Shown here: one piece after another, positions 16,297-25,398 of the stretch | Position numbering within the stretch: position 1 is the stretch's first letter | Layout of the letters: every line of letters begins with the position of its first letter | DNA from: Streptomyces sp. DH-12 | Lineage (GTDB): Bacteria > Actinomycetota > Actinomycetes > Streptomycetales > Streptomycetaceae | Length of the DNA stretch: 44,322 nucleotides | Assembly: GCF_002899455.1 (NCBI RefSeq) | Contig: NZ_PPFB01000004.1 | Span: forward strand, 1-44,322 | Direction of reading: 5' to 3' | Program-made: the position numbers and the translations under genes | Notes under the pieces: model-generated | The model's input: the letters and a program-made list of their open reading frames with translations, nothing else | What the model was told of the DNA's origin: nothing | The model's database searches: none

Positions 16297-19200
16297 ATGC
16301 ATCCGCGCGTTGCGCACACGCCGTTCCGGCGTGCCAGGAGAACACACCGAACCGCTCTTGTCTCCGCGATCACCACGGCCGCCGTGGTGATCGCCGCCGC
16401 TCCCGGTCTGGCAGCGACTGCGAAGCCGCAACTGCCCGAGCCGGAGAGCCCGTGGACGAAACCGACGAAGGTCGAGGCTCCCGCCACGCCGGCCGGACCG
16501 ACCCGGGCCCCCGGCTCGCAGCCGGAGGCCGAGCCGTCGGCCGAGGTCGCGGCCTGGCGAGAAGACCAGAAGGCCCGCACCACCGGTGCGGAACCCGGCA
16601 AGGGCCCGACATCCCGTTCTACAGCTGCCGCAGACGTCGCTGCGTCCGACTACCTGCCCGAGGGGCAGGGCGAGGTGCCCTGGCACCAGATCATCGACAC
16701 CCGCCTGAACGACGCCCTGGTCGCGCGGGTGAACGTCTCCAACGGCAACCTGATGCTCGCGGCCACGGACTTCGACATCGCCGGCGTCGGCCAGAAACTC
16801 CAGCTCACCCGCACCTACAACTCCCTCGAAGCCCCCTGGGGCAAGGTCTCCCAGCGCTGGTGGCAGGGATACGAGCGCTACCTGCAGATCCGCGACGGAG
16901 AGACAGCGGTCTTCGACGCCACCGGCGAGCTGCTGCGCTTCACCGCCAACGCGGACGGCACCTACACCACGCCGGCCGGTTACTCGAAGGACCTGAAGAA
17001 GAACGCGGACGGCACCTACACCCTCACCGACCGCAAGTCCGGCACCAAGGACACCTACAACGAGCACGGCACCCTCACGAGGGTGACGGACAGGAACGAC
17101 GGCACGATCACCGTCGACCAGCACGACGAAGGCGCCGAGCACAAGGGCTTCAAGCTCACCGAGACCCGCTCCGGCCGCTGGATCGACCTGGTCAAAACGT
17201 ACGGCAATCAGTGGCAGGCCAAGGACCACACCGGCCGCACCGCCGTCCTCGACCTCGACGCAGCAGGCAACCTGGCGAAGGTGACGGACACGGCCGGCAA
17301 GGCCACCGCCTACGAGTACGACGGCTCGCGCCGCGTGACGAAGGTGACCACCCCCGAAGGCACGGTCACCCTCTTCACCTACGACAGCCACAACCGCGTC
17401 ACCTCCATGCAACGCGCCACCGGCACGTCGGGCAGCGGGCACACGGGCCCGACCTGGCGCTACGACTACACCGCCCCCACCCCGTCGGACGCGGGGACGA
17501 CCACGGTCACCGACCCCGACGGCGACGCGACGAAGTACGTCCACAACGCGGACGGTGAGGTCACCAAGGTCACCGACCCGCTCGGTCACTCCCGCCACGC
17601 CACCTACAAGAACCACCTGACCCAGACCGCGACCGACGCCATGGGCACGGGCGCGGACGGCACGGGCGGCAACACCACCACCTATGGCTGGGACGGCCGC
17701 AACAACCCCATCTCCCAGAAGCTTCCGCTCGGCGCCACGGCGTCCGTGTCCGCGTACCAGACGGTCGCGGGCACCGACCTGCCCAACGACTTCACCACCG
17801 CGGACGGCCGCAAGGACAGCTTCACGTACGACGCCAACGGCAACACGCTGTCGGTGACCACGTCGGGTACCGCGGGCGCCACCCGCGAGTACACGTACAA
17901 CAAGGACACCCCGACCTGCGGCGGTTTCGAGGGCCAGCGCTGCACGGCGAAGGACGGCAACGGCAAGGTCACGTCGTTCGAGTACGACACCAAGGGCAAC
18001 CTGTGGAAGGTCAAGCCGCCGGCGCCGCTGGGGGAGACGACCTATACGTACGACGCGCTGGGCCGGGTGGAGACGGTCAAGGACGGCCGCGGCATCACCA
18101 CCGTCTACGCCTACGACACCCGTGACCGCGTCCGTGAGGTCTCCTCCACCAACGCCACCGTTACGTTCACCTACGACGGTGACGGCAACGTCAGGACCCG
18201 CACGGACGCCTCGGGCACGACCACGTGGGAGTACGACAAGCTCAACCGGGAGAAGCGCCGCACTTTGCAGAACGGCGCGCAGACGGCGCTGGCCTACACC
18301 CCCGGCGGTGACGTCGACTTCTACACCGACCCGACCGGGAAGACGGACTACACCTGGGACAAGGCCGGCCGCCTCGACCAACTGACCGCCCCGGACGGCC
18401 AGAAGACCGACTTCGACTACGACAACAACGGCAAGCGCACCAAGACCGTCTACCCCGGCGGCACCACCCAGACCGTCACCCTCGACGACAACGGCCGACC
18501 GGAGAAGATCAGGACCACGTCGGGCACGCAAACGTTCGTCGATCTGTCCTACAGCTACAAGAACACCGCGGGCAAGGACACCACCAAGATCCGTACCCGC
18601 ACCGACAACCTCACCCAGTACACGACCACGTACACCTACGACTCCCAGGACCGCCTCACCTACGCGCTCGAGGCCGACTCCGCCGGAGCGCGGAAGGCTT
18701 CCTGGCTGTACTGCTTCGACAAGGCCGGCAACCTCACCAGCCGCGACGGCAGCAAGACCACCTGCCCGGGCGGCACCACCTACACCTACAACGACGCATC
18801 GCAGCTGACCGCCAAGAACGGCTCCACGACCGGCTGGTCCTACGACAAGCTCGGCAACGAAACCGCCGCAGCCGACAACACCCCCCGCACGAACGAGACC
18901 TGGACCGACCACAGCCAGCTCTCCGGCATCACCGCCGGCGGCACCACCTACGACCTGGTCCACGCCGGCACCACCAACCACGAGCGCACCAAGCTCGGCT
19001 CGACCTGGTTCCACCACACAGCCCTGGGCCTGGCCTCCACGAGCACGAACGGTGTCGACACCGGATTCATCCGCGAACCGGCGGGCACGCTGAACTCCAT
19101 GACGACCGGGGGGAAGTCCTACTACTACCTCACCGACGCCACCGGCAACGTCCTCGGCCTGGTGGACGACGCGGGCAAGCGCACCCACACCTACGCCTAC

Positions 19201-19611
19201 GGCCCCACCGGCCTGCCCCGCGGCACCACCACCGAGACCGCCCCCCAGCCCTACCGCTACGCGGGCGCCTACCTGGACCCGACCGGCCTGTACAAGATGG
19301 GCCACCGCTACTACGACCCCACCCTCGGCCGCTTCACCCAACCCGACCCCTCCGGCCAGGAAACCAACCCCTACCTCTACGCCGCCGGCGACCCCATCAA
19401 CAACAGCGACCCCACCGGCCTGTACAGCATCGACGACTTCAAGTCTGACGTCGGGTTTGTCGGATCGACTGCGACGATCGGCGGAGTCATTGGCGGCGGA
19501 GTCGGTTCCGTCGTTCCAGGAGCCGGCACTGGCGTAGGCACCGTGGTAGGCGGTGTCGCAGGAGTCTCCTTCGGGGTCGGCGTCCTCGTCGGTGAAGCTC
19601 TGGGGAGCTAG
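16297..19611 (+). CDS. Secreted RHS/YD-repeat protein with variable C-terminal tip
   Basis: 1104 aa, ATG start. Residues 1-42 are a long twin-Arg-rich Sec-type signal peptide ending A-A-T-A. A Pro/Glu-rich linker leads to a DUF6531-like start of the RHS shell (R-V-N-V-S-N-G-N-L-M-L). Some 600 residues of YD repeats follow (T-Y-E-Y-D, F-T-Y-D-x-x-N-R patterns). The shell closes with the RHS core signature, R-Y-Y-D-P-T-L-G-R-F-T-Q-P-D-P, and P-Y-L-Y-A-A-G-D-P-I-N-N-S-D-P-T-G-L at about 1025-1042. The final 62 residues (1043-1104) are different: short acidic start, then a Gly-rich hydrophobic run like a glycine zipper. In RHS proteins this place carries the toxin, so a membrane-acting toxin is inferred. 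The DNA of the tip is visibly less GC-rich than the shell. Confidence 0.85.
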   Translation: MHPRVAHTPFRRARRTHRTALVSAITTAAVVIAAAPGLAATAKPQLPEPESPWTKPTKVEAPATPAGPTRAPGSQPEAEPSAEVAAWREDQKARTTGAEPGKGPTSRSTAAADVAASDYLPEGQGEVPWHQIIDTRLNDALVARVNVSNGNLMLAATDFDIAGVGQKLQLTRTYNSLEAPWGKVSQRWWQGYERYLQIRDGETAVFDATGELLRFTANADGTYTTPAGYSKDLKKNADGTYTLTDRKSGTKDTYNEHGTLTRVTDRNDGTITVDQHDEGAEHKGFKLTETRSGRWIDLVKTYGNQWQAKDHTGRTAVLDLDAAGNLAKVTDTAGKATAYEYDGSRRVTKVTTPEGTVTLFTYDSHNRVTSMQRATGTSGSGHTGPTWRYDYTAPTPSDAGTTTVTDPDGDATKYVHNADGEVTKVTDPLGHSRHATYKNHLTQTATDAMGTGADGTGGNTTTYGWDGRNNPISQKLPLGATASVSAYQTVAGTDLPNDFTTADGRKDSFTYDANGNTLSVTTSGTAGATREYTYNKDTPTCGGFEGQRCTAKDGNGKVTSFEYDTKGNLWKVKPPAPLGETTYTYDALGRVETVKDGRGITTVYAYDTRDRVREVSSTNATVTFTYDGDGNVRTRTDASGTTTWEYDKLNREKRRTLQNGAQTALAYTPGGDVDFYTDPTGKTDYTWDKAGRLDQLTAPDGQKTDFDYDNNGKRTKTVYPGGTTQTVTLDDNGRPEKIRTTSGTQTFVDLSYSYKNTAGKDTTKIRTRTDNLTQYTTTYTYDSQDRLTYALEADSAGARKASWLYCFDKAGNLTSRDGSKTTCPGGTTYTYNDASQLTAKNGSTTGWSYDKLGNETAAADNTPRTNETWTDHSQLSGITAGGTTYDLVHAGTTNHERTKLGSTWFHHTALGLASTSTNGVDTGFIREPAGTLNSMTTGGKSYYYLTDATGNVLGLVDDAGKRTHTYAYGPTGLPRGTTTETAPQPYRYAGAYLDPTGLYKMGHRYYDPTLGRFTQPDPSGQETNPYLYAAGDPINNSDPTGLYSIDDFKSDVGFVGSTATIGGVIGGGVGSVVPGAGTGVGTVVGGVAGVSFGVGVLVGEALGS

Positions 19612-19702
19612 TCGCACTTCGAAACGATCCCGGTTCCCTGATGAAGCTCCGGGGCGGCGTGGTAGTCGCCCCGGAGCTGAGCCACTTCACAAGGAGAAGA
19701 AA

Positions 19703-19873
19703 TTGGATAAGCGCCAACTGATCTTGTTGCTGGTAGTGATCATTGCCTTCGGGGTAGCAGGACTGACCATCGGACTGATGGGTTTCTCACGGACAACAGC
19801 ACTCATTGCCTTTGCCATCATCGCTGCGCCCTTGCTCTACCTGATTCTCAGTCGGTCACAACAGGGCAGGTAG
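19703..19873 (+). CDS. Tiny two-helix membrane protein, candidate immunity
   Basis: 56 aa from a TTG start; AAGGAG lies 6 bases upstream and the frame begins L-D-K-R-Q. Two hydrophobic helices (about residues 6-27 and 31-50) are joined by a short G-F-S-R-T-T turn, and the end is R-S-Q-Q-G-R. It follows the RHS gene by 91 bases on the same strand, exactly where RHS toxins keep their immunity gene, and a membrane protein is what a membrane-acting tip would need. Role is inference; no family recognised. Confidence 0.6.
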   Translation: MDKRQLILLLVVIIAFGVAGLTIGLMGFSRTTALIAFAIIAAPLLYLILSRSQQGR

Positions 19874-19944
19874 CAATCCGGCACTGTCACGTTGGCTGAC
19901 CGGTGGGATGATCTCCGGGTTGATCAACCTGGGAAGGGTCGTCC

Positions 19945-20664
19945 GTGAGGAGCGCGTCGCCGTCGTACAAGGGTCACCGGTACCCGGTCGAGGTGATCTC
20001 CCACTGTGTGTGGCTGTACTTCCGTTTCCCGCTGTCGTTCCGTGAGGTCGAGGAACTGATGCGCGAGCGCGGGATCGTCGTCTCCTACGAGACGATCCGC
20101 CGTTGGTGCAGCAAGTTCGGGCAGACCTACGCAGGCGCGCTGCGCCGTCCACAGCCCCAGTTCGGGGACAAGTGACACTTGGACGAGGTCTTCATCAAGA
20201 TCAACGGGCGATTGCAGTACCTGGGGCGGGCCGTCGACCAGGACGGGCACGTCCTCGGCATCCTCGTGCAGAACCGGCGGGACAAGGCCGCAGCCCGATG
20301 CTTCTTCCGCAGGCTCCCCAAGAAGACCCGCACGCCGCCGCGGGTGGTCGTCACCGACAAGCTCCGCTCCTACGGCGCGGCCCTCCGCGAGGTCATGCCC
20401 TGCGTCGAGCACCGACAGCCGAAGTACCTGAACAACCAGGCGGAGAACAGCCACCAGCCCACCCGGCAACGCGAACGGGCGATGAAAGGCTTCCGCTCCG
20501 TGGGCGGAGCACACCGGTTCCTGGCCGCGTTCAGCGGCATCTCACCCCACTTCCGGCCCCGCCGCCACCTGATGCCCGCACACGACTACCGAGCCGAGTT
20601 GATCGTCCGCTTCGCCATCTGGAAGCACATCACCGGAGTCGTCGGCTCCGCCGCCACGGCCTGA
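19945..20664 (+). pseudogene. IS6-family transposase with an in-frame stop
   Basis: One frame of 240 codons cut by TGA at 20173-20175. The N-terminus (Y-P-V-E-V-I-S-H-C-V-W-L-Y, S-Y-E-T-I-R-R-W-C) is the IS6 helix-turn-helix; after the stop come the first Asp in H-L-D-E-V-F, second in V-V-T-D-K-L-R-S-Y and Glu near N-N-Q-A-E-N-S-H. Intact relatives have Trp before H-L-D-E, so TGG became TGA. The left end may begin GGCACTGTCACG (19880). A clear right end is missing, possibly removed when the IS630 element inserted at 20715. Confidence 0.82.
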
Positions 20665-20716
20665 CCACAGCCCGGAACCGGGCTCCAGCACGCCGCAACA
20701 CACCATCAGACGCCTA

Positions 20717-21839
20717 GTGACCTGAGTCGGAGATTCGTCGTTGGTTTGGCATGAGTCGTCCGGGTCCGAAGATTCCGCCGTTGTCGGTGACCGATGCCCA
20801 GCGGGCCGTGCTGGAGGGCTGGGTGCGCCGCCGCTCGACCGCTCAGGCACTGGCCCAGCGTTCAAGGATCGTGCTGGAGTGCGCCGACGGACACTCGATC
20901 ATGGAGGTGTCGCGCCGGCTGGGTGTCTCTCCGGACACGGTCCGCACCTGGCGGCGACGCTTCCTCGAGCGAGGGCTGGACGGCCTGTGTGACGAGCCGC
21001 GGCCCGGTGCTCCGCGGAAGATCACCGACGCGGACGTCGAGCGGGTCATCGTCAAGACGCTGGAGGAGAAGCCGAAGAACGCCACCCACTGGTCGACCAG
21101 GTCGATGGCGGCGGCCACGGGCATGTCCCAGTCCGCGATCTCGCGGATCTGGCGGGCGTTCGCCCTGGCCCCGCACCGGTCACAGACGTTCAAGCTGTCC
21201 ACCGACCCGCTGTTCATCGACAAAGTCCGTGACGTCGTCGGGTTGTATCTGGATCCGCCGGAGAAGGCCCTGGTCCTGTGTGTGGACGAGAAGTCGCAGA
21301 TCCAGGCCCTCGACCGCTCTCAGCCGGTGCTGCCGATGATGCCCGGGGTTCCTGAGCGCCGCAGCCACGACTACGTCCGGGCCGGCACCACCACCCTGTT
21401 CGCGGCCCTGGAGGTCGCCACCGGCAAAGTGATCGGCTCCCTGCACCGCAGGCACCGGGCCGTGGAGTTCAAGAAGTTCCTGGCCAGGCTGGACAAGGAG
21501 GTGCCCGCCGACCTCGAGGTCCATCTCATCCTGGACAACTACGTCACCCACAAGACACCCGCCGTCAAGAAGTGGCTGCTGGCTCACCCGCGGTTCCATC
21601 TGCACTTCACTCCGACGAGTTCGTCCTGGCTGAACCTGGTGGAGCGGTGGTTCGCCGAGCTCACGCAGAAGAAGCTCAAGCGCGGTGTCCACCGCTCCGT
21701 CCAGGCCCTCGAACGCGATATTCGTTCCTGGCTGGCCGACTGGAACGACAATCCACGACCGTTCGTCTGGACGAAGACTGCCGACGAAATCCTCGACAAA
21801 GTCGCGGCCTACTGCCGACGAATCTCCGACTCAGGTCAC
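20717..21839 (+). mobile_element. IS630-family insertion sequence, complete
   Basis: 24-bp perfect inverted ends (20717-20740, beginning GTGACCTGAGTCGG, and 21816-21839) are each flanked by TA (20715-20716 and 21840-21841), the standard IS630 target duplication. One intact transposase gene is inside. Its right junction is the insertion site of the next IS701 element. Confidence 0.95.
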
Positions 21840-21842
21840 TAG
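20751..21842 (+). CDS. IS630-family transposase
   Basis: 363 aa, ATG start. The N-terminal half has helix-turn-helix segments (E-V-S-R-R-L-G-V-S-P-D-T-V-R-T-W and A-A-T-G-M-S-Q-S-A-I-S-R-I). The DDE domain shows Asp in L-C-V-D-E-K-S-Q-I, Asp in L-I-L-D-N-Y-V-T-H-K and Glu in S-W-L-N-L-V-E-R-W-F. The stop codon TAG (21840-21842) is not inside the element: it is made of the duplicated TA plus the G after it, so the host target completes the gene. All motifs are intact and the element is probably active. Confidence 0.95.
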   Translation: MSRPGPKIPPLSVTDAQRAVLEGWVRRRSTAQALAQRSRIVLECADGHSIMEVSRRLGVSPDTVRTWRRRFLERGLDGLCDEPRPGAPRKITDADVERVIVKTLEEKPKNATHWSTRSMAAATGMSQSAISRIWRAFALAPHRSQTFKLSTDPLFIDKVRDVVGLYLDPPEKALVLCVDEKSQIQALDRSQPVLPMMPGVPERRSHDYVRAGTTTLFAALEVATGKVIGSLHRRHRAVEFKKFLARLDKEVPADLEVHLILDNYVTHKTPAVKKWLLAHPRFHLHFTPTSSSWLNLVERWFAELTQKKLKRGVHRSVQALERDIRSWLADWNDNPRPFVWTKTADEILDKVAAYCRRISDSGH

Positions 21843-23284
21843 TAGTGCTTGGTCAGGTCCGGAGTGGGGTGGGTATGTCGCGGTGGCAGGTGGGGCAGGC
21901 GCCGGTCCAGGTGGCGAGGAGTGTCTGCAGTTCCCGGACGACTTGGTAGAGGCTCAGACCTGCGCCGCTTCTTTTGGGTGGCGGGCCAGTCGTTGCAGGG
22001 TGCAAAAGGCGTGGGCGGCGGAGACGAGGGTGACGTGGTGGTGCCAGCCGGCCCAGGTGCGGCCCTCGAAGTGGGCCAGGCCCAGCGCCTGTTTCATCTC
22101 GCGGTAGTCGTGCTCGATGCGCCAGCGGAGTTTGGCCAGCCGCACCAGGGTGGCCAGCGGCATGCCGGAGGGCAGGTTCGACAGCCAGAACTGCACCGGT
22201 TCGCTCTCGGTGGCCGGCCACTCGGCCAGCAGCCACCGCTCGGGCAGCTCCGGATCGTCGGCGGCCCTGCGGACGCCGCGTCCGGCCGGGCGGATGCGCA
22301 GGGCGACGAAGCGCGAGTACATGCGCTTGACGCCACTGCGGCCCTTGCCCGGCCGGGAGCCCTCCCGCCAGGACACCGGCCGGGCCGCCGTCCGGCCGGC
22401 CGCGATGACCAGGTCCTTCACGGGCTGCGCGGGCTCGGGGTACTGGATCTTCGGCGGACGCCCGGTGCCCGCATAGACCGGTTGGACGGGCCGGGCCTCG
22501 GCCGGATGCGCGGTGTGACGGCCGGAGATGCCGACCGCATAGGGCAGGTCCCGTTCCTCCAGGCCGAGGCGGAAGGCGGCGGCATCGCCGTAGCCGGCGT
22601 CCGCGACCACCAGTGGGATGTCGATGCCCCACGAGAGGGTCTCGTCGATCATGTCCAAAGCGAGCTGCCACTTCTCCACATGCCCGACCTGGTCGGGAAC
22701 GCCGCAGCGGGTGCGGCGGGCGACCTTGGCCGGATCCGCCTCGGGCGAGGCCGGATCCCAGGAGGACGGCACGAACAGCCGCCAGTCGATCGCAGCCGAG
22801 GCATGATCGGTGGCCAGGTGCACCGAGACGCCCACCTGGCAGTTGGTGACCTTGCCCGCGGTGCCGGTGTACTGCCGGGCCACACACGCCGACGCATCCC
22901 CATCCTTCAGGAAGCCGGTGTCGTCCACGATCAGCGCTTCCGGGCCGATCGCCTCGTGCATCCGCCAGGCCAGCCGGGCCCGCACATGCGCCGCATCCCA
23001 CGGACTGGAGGTGATGAAGTGGGCCAGCGCCTGCCGGTTGCCGTCCCCGCCGAGACGGGCCGCCATCGGTTCCACCGACTTGCGCCGTCCGTCCAGCAGC
23101 AGCCCGCGCACATACGCCTGCCCCCACCGCCGTTGATCCGCCCGGAAGAACCCGTCGAACAACTCCGCCGCGAACGCCTCCAGGTCCTCCCGGACCCCGG
23201 CCAACTCCTCAGGTGTCACACCACCTCAACGACACCCACGAGCAAACGGACACGCCACCCGCGAGTGAAGATGACCAAGCCCTA
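21843..23284 (-). mobile_element. IS701-family insertion sequence in CTAG
   Basis: Ends TAGTGCTTGGTCA (21843-21855) and TGACCAAGCCCTA (23272-23284), one mismatch, flanked by CTAG at 21839-21842 and 23285-23288. The left CTAG is formed by the last C of the IS630 element, its TA duplication and the following G, so this element used the IS630 junction as its target and is the younger of the two. Confidence 0.93.
21954..23219 (-). CDS. IS701-family transposase
   Basis: 421 aa. Catalytic candidates: Asp in L-I-V-D-D-T-G-F-L-K-D, Asp in L-V-V-A-D-A-G-Y-G and Glu in W-R-I-E-H-D-Y-R-E-M-K. Frame intact and of normal length. The N-terminal segment (L-F-D-G-F-F-R-A-D-Q-R-R-W-G-Q-A-Y-V-R-G) matches the same region of the transposase at 5789-7057, confirming one family. 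Confidence 0.92.
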   Translation of the reverse strand: MTPEELAGVREDLEAFAAELFDGFFRADQRRWGQAYVRGLLLDGRRKSVEPMAARLGGDGNRQALAHFITSSPWDAAHVRARLAWRMHEAIGPEALIVDDTGFLKDGDASACVARQYTGTAGKVTNCQVGVSVHLATDHASAAIDWRLFVPSSWDPASPEADPAKVARRTRCGVPDQVGHVEKWQLALDMIDETLSWGIDIPLVVADAGYGDAAAFRLGLEERDLPYAVGISGRHTAHPAEARPVQPVYAGTGRPPKIQYPEPAQPVKDLVIAAGRTAARPVSWREGSRPGKGRSGVKRMYSRFVALRIRPAGRGVRRAADDPELPERWLLAEWPATESEPVQFWLSNLPSGMPLATLVRLAKLRWRIEHDYREMKQALGLAHFEGRTWAGWHHHVTLVSAAHAFCTLQRLARHPKEAAQV

Positions 23285-23287
23285 CTA

Positions 23288-23347
23288 GGCCTGAAGAAAC
23301 TCCACCAACTGATGGGTCTCCCAGACACGGGGAAAGGGGACACCTGA
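23288..23347 (+). pseudogene. 3' stub of a gene cut by the IS cluster
   Basis: The frame G-L-K-K-L-H-Q-L-M-G-L-P-D-T-G-K-G-D-T ends in a TGA that overlaps the ATG of the next gene (TGATG). This is the tail of a gene that was translationally coupled to its downstream neighbour; the rest is not found to the left of the IS elements. Confidence 0.55.
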
Positions 23348-24066
23348 TGCTCGAAGACCTCCTGCGCGCCGAAGCGCAGGCCCTTCACGACCAGTACGAC
23401 CACCACGACACCGACGACTTCCTGCGCCGCCTCGCCGTCCGCATTGCCCAGGAAGCAGCCCGACCCTCCCGGATCATGCGCGCCGTCACCGACCCAGCCC
23501 CGCCGCCCCCACCAACACAGGCGCTGGCCCAAGTGCCGCCACCGGCCGGCGTCCCCGTACCCAACCGGCCCACCGACTCCCGGCCCCGCACCCGCCGCGG
23601 CCCACGCCGCCGCCCCACCCCCATCATCACCACCGACCCCGCCACCACCCCCACCGCCGTCATCGACCACGTCCGCAGACTCTGCGAGACCGTACTGCGC
23701 TCCAACGACATCGACTCCCTCGCCGCCTTCGCCGCCGACTACGACCAGACCGGAGCCCGCACCTTCGCCTGCCTCCTCTACACCCTCGGCCGACGCGAAA
23801 GCGCCCTGTACTGGTGGCGCTTCGCCGCCGGCGCCGGAGACCCCCTCGCCGCCCACCACGCCGCCGTCGGCCACAGCAGCCCCGACGCTCGCATCTGGCG
23901 CACCATGGCCCGCATGCTCGGTTTCACCCGAGACCGCCACCTACCACAACCCGTCCGCTCCGCTACACAACTCGCCGAAGGATTCGCCAGCACCGTGCCC
24001 TGGGGATCCGCCCTCAGCGCCTTCATGACCACGGACCGACTTCCCAGAGAACTGATCCACCACTGA
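23347..24066 (+). CDS. Hypothetical protein with Sel1/TPR-like helical region
   Basis: 239 aa, ATG start overlapping the stop of the truncated upstream gene. An N-terminal helix (L-L-R-A-E-A-Q-A-L-H-D-Q-Y and D-D-F-L-R-R-L-A-V-R-I-A) is followed by a Pro/Arg-rich linker (residues ~50-105) and then a helical domain with T-F-A-C-L-L-Y-T-L-G-R-R-E-S-A-L-Y-W-W-R-F-A-A-G-A-G-D-P-L-A, a Sel1/TPR-like helix pair. This layout is common in Streptomyces downstream of a small regulator gene, here broken. Loss of the coupled upstream gene probably reduces its expression. No assigned function. Confidence 0.6.
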   Translation: MLEDLLRAEAQALHDQYDHHDTDDFLRRLAVRIAQEAARPSRIMRAVTDPAPPPPPTQALAQVPPPAGVPVPNRPTDSRPRTRRGPRRRPTPIITTDPATTPTAVIDHVRRLCETVLRSNDIDSLAAFAADYDQTGARTFACLLYTLGRRESALYWWRFAAGAGDPLAAHHAAVGHSSPDARIWRTMARMLGFTRDRHLPQPVRSATQLAEGFASTVPWGSALSAFMTTDRLPRELIHH

Positions 24067-24843
24067 CCACCGACGTCACCCGAAGCCGACGATGCGTGGC
24101 AACGGTGAGACCGCGGAAATCAGCTGCCCAGAGCGCACCACCCCCGGCGCGCTCACTTACCCAGCTCCGCTACTGCTTGGAGGGCCGGAGCACCGTCCGC
24201 GCCCACACCAGCAAGCTGAGCAGCCCCGCCCCGAATCTGCCGCAGCCTAGACGCACCAGGTGCGCGGCTACCTCACTGCCCGGGGCTGGCACCGGGCTCC
24301 AGGCTGCGCGTCGAACGACGTATCAGCGCCGCGTCTCCTACGTTGGCGCGGTCATCAATCTCCCCAAAAGCACGGTGGCACCTCCACCGCCTGTTGCTTA
24401 ACGTCCGTAGAGATATCAACACCGCCCCGACCACCGACTACGCCGACTCCCCTCTCCCAGCCCAACCCGCGCGCTCCTGACCGGGCTCGCGCATCCGGAG
24501 GCCATGCTGCGGTCCAGCATGGTTGGGACTGAGTTATCCCATCTGCACGTCTCTTTTCCCGATTCGGCTTGGGAGAGGAGGCGACGAGGCGCACTGCCCG
24601 GCATCGTTCCGGGCCTGGCCGCGACATCTATGAGGGCGGGCACACTCCGCCAGCCCCATCCGCTCCGGGAGAGGGTCTGTCAACCTGAAGCCGTAGGTCA
24701 AAGGGCTGGTATGGCGGTCCTGCGGGGTGCTCACGCTGGTCAGGGACGGCAGCCTGAGGAGTAGATCATCTGTCAGCGGTGCTGATGGTTGGTCGGGTAG
24801 GGCGTAGTCGAGATTCCGGTATTTGGCGGTTGGGCTGTATGCA
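24067..24843. other. Gene-free stretch with a repeat shared with 1066-1126
   Basis: No gene I can support in ~780 bases. Bases 24680-24740 align without gaps to 1066-1126, 46 of 61 identical, with three conserved blocks (CAACCTGAAG, AAGGGCTGGT, and GTGCTC.CGCTGGT). It lies just beyond the 3' end of the cyclase operon. It may be an IS-end relic or a conserved structural element. Confidence 0.45.
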
Positions 24844-25398
24844 TCACGCGGCGTACAGCGCAGCTGCGAACTGGGGGAGCGCCGCGACCAGCATGAGGGT
24901 GCCCCGCTCCACCCAGCGGTACTTTTTGCGGATGATGTCGCTGGTGACCAGCAGGGAGGTGAGCAGTGGTCCGGCGGGGTCGCGTGAGGCACGCTCGAAG
25001 GCGTGGCTCAGCCTCTGGGGACCCATCTCCGCTGTGATGTGTCCAAAGTACGAAGGGCCGGTGGCGTCTTGCTGTCTGCCGGCCCGGTGGCGCGGCATGA
25101 TCGCGCACACGAAGCACAGGACGGCCAGGAGCGAAGTGACGATCGCGCTCCACCACAGGATTTCTGGGCTCGGGGAGACACCGATGAAGGCGCCGAGAAC
25201 AGCTCCCGTTACCCCGAGCAGGACGGCGGCCTTCGTGTCTGCCCGTCCGATTTCCGCCCGGTTCGCCGTCATGAAACGCTCCATCGCCGCCACGGTTTCC
25301 GGACCGCTGGTGCGCGGGTTGCGCGTAGCGGCCCGCCGGCGTGTCCGGTGCAGTTGCCGGTGATGGTGGGGAAGAGGGCGTGCGGCGGTATCTGTCAC
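24844..25398 (-). CDS. Pycsar-effector-family membrane protein (PycTM/DUF5706-like)
   Basis: 184 aa. The GTG at 25398 overlaps the upstream stop (GTGA) and has GGGAGG before it. After a basic 30-residue leader comes the helix R-A-E-I-G-R-A-D-T-K-A-A, the hallmark entry of this family, then two membrane helices (about 57-74 and 79-101) and P-R. A soluble segment with G-P-S-Y-F-G-H-I follows, then I-I-R-K-K-Y and a third hydrophobic helix (164-183). The same order is known for the Pycsar effector family, whose PycTM members are switched on by cCMP or cUMP and damage the inner membrane. It is the last gene of the cyclase operon, where an effector would be expected. Ligand and toxicity are inferred from the family. 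Confidence 0.78.
   Translation of the reverse strand: MTDTAARPLPHHHRQLHRTRRRAATRNPRTSGPETVAAMERFMTANRAEIGRADTKAAVLLGVTGAVLGAFIGVSPSPEILWWSAIVTSLLAVLCFVCAIMPRHRAGRQQDATGPSYFGHITAEMGPQRLSHAFERASRDPAGPLLTSLLVTSDIIRKKYRWVERGTLMLVAALPQFAAALYAA

Noticed and set aside
16075..19617. A 1180-codon minus-strand open frame opposite the RHS gene
   Set aside because: It mirrors the RHS codons, is made of Val/Gly/Arg runs typical of antisense GC-rich frames, and has no domain or ribosome site.
21849..23288. Plus-strand 479-codon frame over the IS701 element
   Set aside because: Antisense shadow of the transposase; the minus-strand frame has the catalytic motifs.
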